Positions 1 through 5,345 of a DNA stretch of 10,986 nt are shown here, one piece after another; the first letter of the stretch is position 1; the number at the start of each line of letters is the position of its first letter. Under the pieces are notes generated by a model that searched no databases, had not been told where the DNA came from, and saw nothing but the letters and a program-made list of their open reading frames with translations. Position numbers and translations under genes: made by a program. Source of the stretch: CANHCC01 sp040381555 (GTDB lineage: Bacteria > Bacteroidota > Bacteroidia > J057 > RFSG01); the NCBI GenBank assembly GCA_040381555.1, contig JBEIHC010000097.1:1-10986 (forward strand), given 5' to 3'.

Positions 1-1044
1 AGGCTGAGCAGTAATTCTGGATAGGGCCTGAAAAGCATTGCGAACAGAATCTGGGTCCGCAGTGAAGGCATCGTTCAGTACCGTGGTGACGGGATTGTCG
101 GTAATCATTTCCATTCTCATAGAAATAGAATGTAAACCAGAGATTCTTTCCTGCAAGGCAGAAAGACTCACCCCATATTCCATTGCAGTAAGGATTGCGA
201 TTGCGGCATTTTCGAGGCTGCCGATTCCTTCTTGATTGAGTTGAAAAGAAGCAGAACCAATGCGAAAACTCCATCCATTGCCTTTTTCTTGGAGGTTCTC
301 TAAAATGACCTCATTCCAACTTTCAGGGCCTATGGTCTTGACGGACAATCCCGAGTTTTTTACCAAATTGCGCTGACTTCCCCAGGTTAATACACTCAGG
401 GCTCTTTGGGCAAGTTGAAGTTTTTCTTGCACCTTTTGTTCAAAAGACTCAAACCCTTCAGCATGCGCTTCTCCTAAATGCGTTAAGACTACGGTATCGG
501 GTTGAATGATTTCTTCGAGGACTTTCATTTCTCCTTTTTGAGAAATTCCAGCTTCAAACAAGGCCAATTCATGGGAGTCTTGCATACGCAAAACAGAAAT
601 AGGCACTCCCAAGCTGCTGTTGAAAGATCCCGGGCTTCTGACAATTTCCTTATCTGTGCCCAGTAAAACCGTTATCCATTCTTTTACAATTGTTTTTCCA
701 TTGCTGCCCGTAATGCCAATTACTGGATAGTTAAATTTCCTCCGGTGTTGGGCTGCCCAAAGTTGGAGGGTTTTCAAGGGGTTGTCTACTACCAGAAAAT
801 TTCCATTTACCCCTGGGGGAATTCTCTTGACCAGAAATTGCCTTATTCCCTTTTGGGCGGCATCCTGTAGAAATACATGTCCATCCCGATGCGGGGTTTC
901 CAATGCTATGAATAGGGTATCTCCGGGCGAGGTAAGGCTGCGGCTGTCAAATGCGTAGTGCTGAATCTGAGTGAATGGGAAGGCAGAACCCACCTGTTGA
1001 ATTTCGCCCCCACAGTAATTCTGAATATCTGACAGCTTGTACAT
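1..1044 (-). CDS. murF: MurF-type UDP-N-acetylmuramoyl-tripeptide:D-Ala-D-Ala ligase, N-terminal 348 residues (cut by window edge)
   Basis: This Mur ligase would add D-Ala-D-Ala to the UDP-MurNAc-tripeptide with ATP, in the cytoplasm, as the last soluble step of peptidoglycan precursor synthesis. Seen directly: the frame is open from the ATG at 1044 to base 1. The P-loop ITGSNGKT is at residues 111-118, FNSSLGVP at 141-148, FEAGISQKGEM at 163-173, SMRMEM at 308-313, and LNDAFTADPDS at 323-333, matching the family's DxYNANPxS motif. The first ~95 residues fit the UDP-precursor binding domain. Family knowledge: in Bacteroidota this ligase is commonly fused to a C-terminal alanine racemase, and the GSNGKTIVKEW variant resembles those fusions. 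The fusion itself lies outside the window, so it is inferred. No Shine-Dalgarno precedes the start. The gene is divergent from mscL. Confidence 0.93.
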   Translation of the reverse strand, partial: MYKLSDIQNYCGGEIQQVGSAFPFTQIQHYAFDSRSLTSPGDTLFIALETPHRDGHVFLQDAAQKGIRQFLVKRIPPGVNGNFLVVDNPLKTLQLWAAQHRRKFNYPVIGITGSNGKTIVKEWITVLLGTDKEIVRSPGSFNSSLGVPISVLRMQDSHELALFEAGISQKGEMKVLEEIIQPDTVVLTHLGEAHAEGFESFEQKVQEKLQLAQRALSVLTWGSQRNLVKNSGLSVKTIGPESWNEVILENLQEKGNGWSFRIGSASFQLNQEGIGSLENAAIAILTAMEYGVSLSALQERISGLHSISMRMEMITDNPVTTVLNDAFTADPDSVRNAFQALSRITAQP

Positions 1045-1048
1045 AGAG

Positions 1049-1056
1049 CAAAATTA
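1049..1056 (-). promoter_or_regulatory. Candidate -7 element for murF (TAATTTTG)
   Basis: Read leftward, the bases spell TAATTTTG, a full match to the Bacteroidota -7 consensus TAnnTTTG, only 4 bases before the murF ATG. No TTTG is seen 19-21 bp further upstream, where the -33 element should be; the three 17-bp repeats begin at about that point instead. If real, transcription would start at or near the start codon and give an almost leaderless mRNA. The match alone is weak, since the motif is short and AT-rich. Confidence 0.25.
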
Positions 1057-1076
1057 GCAGGATTCAGGGGATATTC

Positions 1077-1127
1077 TTACTTACCCTAAGTCATTACTTA
1101 CCCTAAGTGATTACTTACCCTAAGCCT
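1077..1127. repeat. Three head-to-tail 17-bp repeats, each with an internal palindrome
   Basis: The units are 1077-1093, 1094-1110 and 1111-1127. Units 1 and 2 read TTACTTACCCTAAGTCA and the same with GA at the end; unit 3 keeps the first 14 bases and then diverges to CCT. Units 1 and 2 hold ACTTA-CCC-TAAGT, 5-bp inverted arms around a three-base centre; unit 3 keeps the inner CTTA-CCC-TAAG. They sit between divergent murF (start 1044) and mscL (start 1197), 20 bp upstream of the mscL -33 element. Regular 17-bp spacing and dyad symmetry suggest iterated protein-binding sites. Three copies without spacers is not a CRISPR. No binding protein can be named. Confidence 0.8.
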
Positions 1128-1146
1128 AAAGGCATTTATAAATCAA

Positions 1147-1179
1147 TTTGTAATTATATGGTAATTACCTGTATTTTTG
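1147..1179 (+). promoter_or_regulatory. Bacteroidota-type promoter of mscL
   Basis: TTTG at 1147-1150 is followed after 21 bp by TATTTTTG at 1172-1179, matching the Bacteroidota -33/-7 consensus (TTTG, 19-21 bp, TAnnTTTG). The mscL ATG begins 18 bases after the -7 element ends, so the 5' leader would be about 10 bases. Between the two elements lies a perfect 10-bp palindrome, GGTAATTACC (1160-1169), which could be an operator or chance in AT-rich DNA. There is no Shine-Dalgarno before the ATG. Confidence 0.6.
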
Positions 1180-1196
1180 ATATAAACCTAAACAAG

Positions 1197-1598
1197 ATGA
1201 AAAAGACTATTGAAGAATTTTAGGCATTTGTCCTTCGGGGAAATGTAATTGACCTCGCAGTAGGGGTAATTATTGGCGGGGCATTCGGAAAGATTGTGAA
1301 CTCGCTAATAACAGACATCATCATGCCCCCAATTGGTTTACTGATAAGCAATGTTGATTTCCGTGACCTAAAATTCCGTATTGGAGGAACCGAAGAGGCA
1401 CCTGTGGTATTATCGTATGGCAATTTCATCCAGACAACCTTTGAGTTTTTGATGATTGCTTTTATGATCTTTATGGTAATTCGCTTTATGTCGAAACTTC
1501 GTAAAGCGGATGAACAAGCAGTAGAACCAACTGCACCTACTCCTACCTCTGAAGAAGTTATTCTGTTAAGAGAAATTCGAGACTCTTTGAAGAAGTAA
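1197..1598 (+). pseudogene. mscL: Large-conductance mechanosensitive channel MscL, interrupted by an in-frame TAG at codon 9
   Basis: MscL forms a homopentameric inner-membrane pore that opens under high membrane tension and releases solutes during osmotic downshock. The reading starts MKKTIEEF, hits TAG (1221-1223), then continues in the same frame to the natural TAA at 1596-1598. The total is 132 residue positions, a normal length. After the stop come the conserved RGNVIDLAVGVIIGGAFGK (first TM helix and gate), DIIMPP, a second TM helix (about FEFLMIAFMIFMVIRF) and a C-terminal helix ending LLREIRDSLKK. One base change, AAG to TAG, would explain it; homologues usually have K or R there. The next usable in-frame start is GTG at 1296, inside TM1, and a product from it would lack half the pore helix. 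TAG ends ccoG, ccoP and ccoS here, so general reassignment is unlikely. Recent inactivation, readthrough or a sequencing error remain possible. Confidence 0.85.
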
Positions 1599-1615
1599 GT
1601 TTTAGGTACAAATTA

Positions 1616-2284
1616 TTATTTGAGCTTGCAGCACTCTGCCTGACCCTTATCCATTTTGGGGCTCAGGTAAGGTATTCCCAAATTCATTCCGCGCACAATT
1701 AAAAGGCAGGCAACCAAAGAGGCTGCATAGGGAATAGATTTCCGAAAAAAACTCCGGGAAGAAACAGGTAGGATTTTACCTGCAAAAGCCAACAGCAGGA
1801 GCATGGGCAAAGTGCCTAAGCCAAAAGTGGTCATATATAAAGCACTTCCTAGTGCGTTATTTGCTGACAAAGAGCCGGCCATAGCGACATAAACAAGACC
1901 ACAGGGAAGTAATCCATTGGCCATCCCAATCAGCAACATCATTGAAACGCCTTTCTTTCCAGACGCATCTCCAATCCAACGATAGAGAGGAATCGATGAA
2001 AAAGAAAAATACTGAGTAGGCAACCAAACGATTGCCAAAATTAGAATTCCACTCAGGATGGACATCCATTGTTGAAAGCCGGCTATGCGCAACAAATCTC
2101 CCACTACTCCGGAGAATATTCCTAAAAAGGTATAGGTTAATACTCTTCCAATGTGATAAAAAATTGCTCTTGCAGGATTATCTCCTGGAATTGCCAATGC
2201 CAAAGGGCCACACATTCCCAAGCAATGGAAACTCCCTAAAAGTCCTAAGGCAGCTGCAGAATACAAAATAGGTAAAGATTCCAC
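1616..2284 (-). CDS. TauE/SafE-like (UreH/DsbD-type transmembrane) protein at the end of the cbb3 operon
   Basis: A 222-residue, mostly hydrophobic protein with about six TM segments (near residues 5-28, 45-65, 72-90, 112-138, 145-170, 185-205). The N-terminal helix holds HCLGMCGP (20-27). A second conserved cysteine is in GLLPCGLVY (C128), and the protein ends with a CC pair at 218-219. This pattern belongs to the cytochrome c biogenesis/DsbD-like transmembrane family often annotated as sulfite exporter TauE/SafE. In Bacteroidota such a gene commonly closes the cco cluster. The cysteines and context suggest a role in copper handling or thiol redox during oxidase assembly, but that is inference, and real sulfite transport is unlikely. 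The start is GTG (2284), 17 bp after the ccoH stop; no in-frame ATG lies nearby. Its stop faces the mscL stop across 17 bp, with no visible terminator. Confidence 0.82.
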   Translation of the reverse strand: MESLPILYSAAALGLLGSFHCLGMCGPLALAIPGDNPARAIFYHIGRVLTYTFLGIFSGVVGDLLRIAGFQQWMSILSGILILAIVWLPTQYFSFSSIPLYRWIGDASGKKGVSMMLLIGMANGLLPCGLVYVAMAGSLSANNALGSALYMTTFGLGTLPMLLLLAFAGKILPVSSRSFFRKSIPYAASLVACLLIVRGMNLGIPYLSPKMDKGQAECCKLK

Positions 2285-2301
2285 TTTGTTGAGAAAGACG
2301 A

Positions 2302-2730
2302 TTATAGCTGAGTAGTTAAGACATGCTCTGAATAGCAGGTCTTTCCATTAAACTTCCAAGTTAGGGAAACCGTCCACATTCCGGCAGGCAATTGCTTCGG
2401 GCAGTGTTTCCAAATAGAATCTGCCTTTGATTCAAAACTTGCTTTGCTATCCATGCTTTTGTCGGAAGGTCTGAATAAAACCAATGAACCACTGACGGGC
2501 ATCGGAAAATCTATCTGAATACAGCCCGTTTCTGTTTGGGAAACTTTTGGACTAATTCCACTTTCCTGGGCATTGTGAGCATGATTCAATTTATCCTGAT
2601 AGCCTAATTCTTGGTCATAATAATCTTCCGACACAAGTTCATTATCATTTCGAACTGCCACTGTAACAAATCCGAGCGTCATCAAAATAAAGAAAGTGAT
2701 AACGATTGCAATACCTGTTCCCCAATTCAT
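2302..2730 (-). CDS. ccoH: FixH/CcoH family protein, cbb3 oxidase assembly factor
   Basis: A 142-residue protein with one N-terminal TM helix (about residues 5-26) and an exported domain. After the helix comes NDNELVSEDYYDQELGYQDKL-type sequence (about 29-48), with the YY and YQ residues typical of FixH proteins. A beta-rich region follows (CIQIDFPMPVSGSLVLFRPS, then WTVSLTWKFNG near the C-terminus), as in the FixH domain. Family knowledge: CcoH/FixH is membrane-anchored and needed for stable assembly of the cbb3 oxidase; its biochemical activity is not well defined. It lies 27 bp downstream of ccoG and 17 bp upstream of the TauE/SafE-like gene. No Shine-Dalgarno is visible. The ATG at 2730 places the TM helix directly at the N-terminus, as expected. 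Confidence 0.88.
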   Translation of the reverse strand: MNWGTGIAIVITFFILMTLGFVTVAVRNDNELVSEDYYDQELGYQDKLNHAHNAQESGISPKVSQTETGCIQIDFPMPVSGSLVLFRPSDKSMDSKASFESKADSIWKHCPKQLPAGMWTVSLTWKFNGKTCYSEHVLTTQL

Positions 2731-2757
2731 AAATATTTTTATTTAGCGTTTAAACAA

Positions 2758-4155
2758 CTATTTCGCAGGCCCTAAAAATCGGGTTTTAACAATTTCCAAA
2801 TCTTCATTGCCCGCACTTATGATTAACTGAACATCTGTGCTCATTTTTATCAGTTGAGATTGTGGTATGTTTAGTATAAAACTTCCTTTATAGCTACCAT
2901 TAGCCGGAGCGATTTGTTTTACCCCTGCCATTTTCACTTGCCCAACTGATGGCTTAACCGTAAATTCAATAGCCTGTCCGGTTTTATTGACTACTTCGAA
3001 GTTATAGACATTGCTCACATTTCCTGCTACATCCGTTTGATACAAGCTGCCAGGAACACGCAGGATTGTTGCCTCTACTTTACTGCGATTGACCATCAGA
3101 AAACCTGTAATTCCCAACAACACTATTAATACCCCCGTGTATCCAAGGACTCTGGTAGTGAGTTGAAATTTAGTTTTATCTAAAACTTGATTGAAAGAAG
3201 CAAATCGAATGAGGCCTCGAGGTTTCTCGATTTTATCCATGATTGTATCACAAGCATCAACACAGGCAGTACAGTTAACACATTCCAACTGAGTTCCATT
3301 TCGGATATCAATACCCGTTGGACATACCTGAACACATTGTTTGCACTCAATACAATCACCCAAACTTCGTTCCACACCTTTATTGAGTTTTCCTCTTGGC
3401 TCACCCCGCACAAAATCATAGGCTACGACCATAGAATCTTTATCCAACAAAACCCCTTGTAATCGACCATAGGGACAAACCACAATACAAGCCAACTCTC
3501 TCAGCTTTGAAAAAACAAAATAAAATACGGTAGTAAAAATTGCTATTGCAGAAAACCCAACAACATGTTGAGCAATAGGTTCGGAAATAATTTTAAATAA
3601 GGCATCCGTTCCGATAATATAAGCCAAAAATGTATTGGCAATTAAAAAAGAAATTACCCAAAAGAGCGTATGCTTAATAAATTTTAGAACGAATTTCCGA
3701 ACTGTTAGTGGCGCTTGATCCAATACTTTTTGGTGCATCCAATCTCCCTCGAGAAAGTACTCTATTTTCCGGAAGACCATTTCCATAAAAATAGTTTGAG
3801 GACAAGCCCAACCACACCAAACTCTGCCAAAAATAACAGTAAAAAGTATCACAAAAACAATAAAGGACAAAGCACTTAATAAGAGTAAATGAATGTCTTG
3901 TGGTCCAAAATGAATTCCTACCAGAATAATATTACGATTCAGAATATCTATCAGGAAAAGAGGCTCACCATTCATTCGAAGGAAGGGTGCTCCAAATAAA
4001 AAATTCAAAAGAATGATTGCTACAACAATTCGAGTATTATGAAATCGACCTTGAGGTTTTTTGGGGTAAATCCATTTACGATTTCCCTGATCATCCATAT
4101 TGGAGAGACTGTCCCTAAAATCATCGCTAGGGTCTTGAAGTGCGTGCTCTGCCAT
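2758..4155 (-). CDS. ccoG: CcoG, membrane-bound 4Fe-4S accessory protein of cbb3 oxidase
   Basis: CcoG (FixG/RdxA) is an inner-membrane iron-sulfur protein; in studied bacteria it acts as a cupric reductase supplying Cu(I) for the CuB site of CcoN. The 465-residue length is usual. TM helices lie at about 41-60, 85-108, 160-181 and 198-216. CGWACPQ (114-120) and CIVVCPYG (223-230) are conserved cysteine pairs. Two ferredoxin-type motifs follow: C268-C271-C274-C278-P and C292-C295-C298 with C302. Another TM helix (about 336-355) leads to an exported beta-rich C-terminal domain (360-465), the Ig-like domain of the family. All cluster cysteines are present except that the second motif lacks the usual proline after its fourth cysteine. 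The stop is TAG. It lies 70 bp downstream of ccoP, the largest gap in the operon, so a secondary promoter there cannot be excluded. Confidence 0.95.
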   Translation of the reverse strand: MAEHALQDPSDDFRDSLSNMDDQGNRKWIYPKKPQGRFHNTRIVVAIILLNFLFGAPFLRMNGEPLFLIDILNRNIILVGIHFGPQDIHLLLLSALSFIVFVILFTVIFGRVWCGWACPQTIFMEMVFRKIEYFLEGDWMHQKVLDQAPLTVRKFVLKFIKHTLFWVISFLIANTFLAYIIGTDALFKIISEPIAQHVVGFSAIAIFTTVFYFVFSKLRELACIVVCPYGRLQGVLLDKDSMVVAYDFVRGEPRGKLNKGVERSLGDCIECKQCVQVCPTGIDIRNGTQLECVNCTACVDACDTIMDKIEKPRGLIRFASFNQVLDKTKFQLTTRVLGYTGVLIVLLGITGFLMVNRSKVEATILRVPGSLYQTDVAGNVSNVYNFEVVNKTGQAIEFTVKPSVGQVKMAGVKQIAPANGSYKGSFILNIPQSQLIKMSTDVQLIISAGNEDLEIVKTRFLGPAK

Positions 4156-4225
4156 ATTGTTTTTTATAAAGTATGAAACCTCCCCGGGAGCATCTATTGG
4201 CTATTCCGGAAGGCTTCAGCGTTAG

Positions 4226-5143
4226 CTATTGAGTAGAGTCAATTGCGACAACTGAGGAATCAACAGCAAGGGCGGTACTACCTGCAGCAGAACCTTCATT
4301 CCACTTTTCGCCTTGTGCACTTTTTGCTCCTGCAGGATTAGTGCCCTGAAGAGATAAAACATAACTGGAAACCTGCTGAATCTGTAATGGATTCAATTGA
4401 CCTTGCCAAGCAATCATCCCTTTATCCGGAACCCCAACTTTCACAATCTTAAATACATTTTTAATTCCGCCCCCATGAATCCAAAATGCGTCTGTCAGGT
4501 TTGGACCAACCAAACCCTCCCCCCCTTTTCCGTGGCATACTGAGCAATTCTGTTCAAAGATTACTTTACCAGCAGAGACACTGGAAGCATCCGTTAGTGC
4601 AGTCACAATATCTTCATTGAGATTCATCGCTTGTTTTTCTCGAATGACAGACAACTCAGCTTCAGCAACCTGCATTTCTTGAGCATACTCCTCGTCTTGA
4701 AGAGGGGTCCATTTGAATACATGGTAATTCAAAATATAAGCGACAGCAAATAAAATAGTAACATAGAATAAGAATTTGAACCAGGGCGGCATATCATTAT
4801 CCAGCTCAGTGATGCCATCGTATTCATGACCTATATCCCGATCCATTACTTGTCCAGGTGCAGGTACTATCCCTTTAAATCTGCCCCACCAAGATGGTTT
4901 AGATTCTGCCGCCGGGGAACCTTCCGGATAAAGTGTCACCTGGATTAAAGACTGAATACTTACCCCTAAAATGATTACCACAAACAACAATACGCCAATA
5001 GTAGCAAAAGCTAAATTTAAAGCAGTATTAATCTGATCTTGAGAGGCCATTTCCACAGCGGTTGTCGCAGCAGGAGCTGCGATTTGAGCCGATAATTGAA
5101 CGCCGACTCCATAAAACCCTAAGGACAATAGTAAATTACGCAT
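4226..5143 (-). CDS. ccoP: CcoP, membrane-anchored c-type cytochrome subunit of cbb3 oxidase (one heme c site)
   Basis: CcoP carries electrons from periplasmic donors to the oxidase core. This 305-residue protein begins with a signal-like hydrophobic stretch (1-20). TM helices follow at about 43-66 and 122-140; between them are the conserved HEYDGITELDNDMPPWF residues (106-122) of the FixP/CcoP N-terminal domain. A single class I cytochrome c domain has CSVCH at 200-204 and a likely axial Met at 243 (KGMIAWQG). The tail (about 267-305) is rich in A, S and G. Proteobacterial CcoP normally has two CxxCH sites; only one is here, with no degenerate second copy. The start overlaps the ccoQ end by 8 bp and follows a strong Shine-Dalgarno (5151-5159). 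The stop is TAG. Confidence 0.95.
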   Translation of the reverse strand: MRNLLLSLGFYGVGVQLSAQIAAPAATTAVEMASQDQINTALNLAFATIGVLLFVVIILGVSIQSLIQVTLYPEGSPAAESKPSWWGRFKGIVPAPGQVMDRDIGHEYDGITELDNDMPPWFKFLFYVTILFAVAYILNYHVFKWTPLQDEEYAQEMQVAEAELSVIREKQAMNLNEDIVTALTDASSVSAGKVIFEQNCSVCHGKGGEGLVGPNLTDAFWIHGGGIKNVFKIVKVGVPDKGMIAWQGQLNPLQIQQVSSYVLSLQGTNPAGAKSAQGEKWNEGSAAGSTALAVDSSVVAIDSTQ

Positions 5144-5333
5144 TCGGATACCCTCCTTTCTTGGGATTTAGCAAACTATCTTCCAGTGGAAGTTGACTAA
5201 GTTCTTCAATCTTTGCTTTGCGCATACTGAATACATACAGTAGAAGCACCAAAAAGAATACAAAGAAAATAACGAAGGATATCAAGGGATAAATACTTAT
5301 ACCGCTGATATGTTCTAATGTTTGACGAATCAT
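5136..5333 (-). CDS. ccoQ: CcoQ/FixQ-like small subunit of cbb3 oxidase
   Basis: A 65-residue protein with one long TM helix (about 14-37, ISIYPLISFVIFFVFFLVLL) followed by a basic-acidic cytoplasmic tail (MRKAKIEELSQLPLEDS). Sequence conservation in this family is low, so the call rests on size, topology and position between ccoNO and ccoP, where ccoQ normally lies. CcoQ is thought to stabilise the association of CcoP with the catalytic core. The start lies 10 bp after the ccoNO stop, directly behind AAGGAGGT; the end overlaps ccoP by 8 bp. Both features point to translational coupling. Confidence 0.85.
   Translation of the reverse strand: MIRQTLEHISGISIYPLISFVIFFVFFLVLLLYVFSMRKAKIEELSQLPLEDSLLNPKKGGYPNA
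5151..5159 (-). promoter_or_regulatory. Strong Shine-Dalgarno of ccoP
   Basis: Read leftward the bases are AAAGGAGGG, 7 bases before the ccoP ATG at 5143 and inside the end of ccoQ. Strong anti-SD complementarity is uncommon in Bacteroidota, and it fixes this start. Confidence 0.75.
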
Positions 5334-5337
5334 ATAT

Positions 5338-5345
5338 ACCTCCTT
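5338..5345 (-). promoter_or_regulatory. Strong Shine-Dalgarno of ccoQ
   Basis: AAGGAGGT read leftward, 4 bases before the ccoQ ATG at 5333; it overlaps the last two bases of the ccoNO stop codon. The position supports reinitiation after ccoNO. Confidence 0.75.

Noticed and set aside
1077..1127. A CRISPR array
   Set aside because: The units are directly adjacent with no spacers, only 17 bp long, and no cas gene is nearby.
1221..1223. TAG read as a sense codon (genetic-code change)
   Set aside because: ccoG, ccoP and ccoS in the same window end in TAG at the expected protein ends, so UAG works as a stop here.
1296..1598. A shorter working mscL starting at GTG 1296
   Set aside because: This start lies inside the first TM helix and would remove the conserved RGNVIDLAVG gate region; no ribosome binding site precedes it.
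1599..1615. A shared terminator between convergent mscL and the TauE/SafE-like gene
   Set aside because: The 17-bp gap has no inverted repeat and no GC stem.
1857..2271. Overlapping open frames on both strands inside the TauE/SafE-like gene, and similar ones within ccoG, ccoNO and ccoI
   Set aside because: They lie wholly within well-supported genes, have no family features and look like shadows of the coding frame.
4156..4225. A terminator or attenuator between ccoP and ccoG
   Set aside because: The best hairpin (CTCCC/GGGAG) has almost no loop and no proper T run after it. TACTTTAT resembles a -7 element but has no -33 partner.
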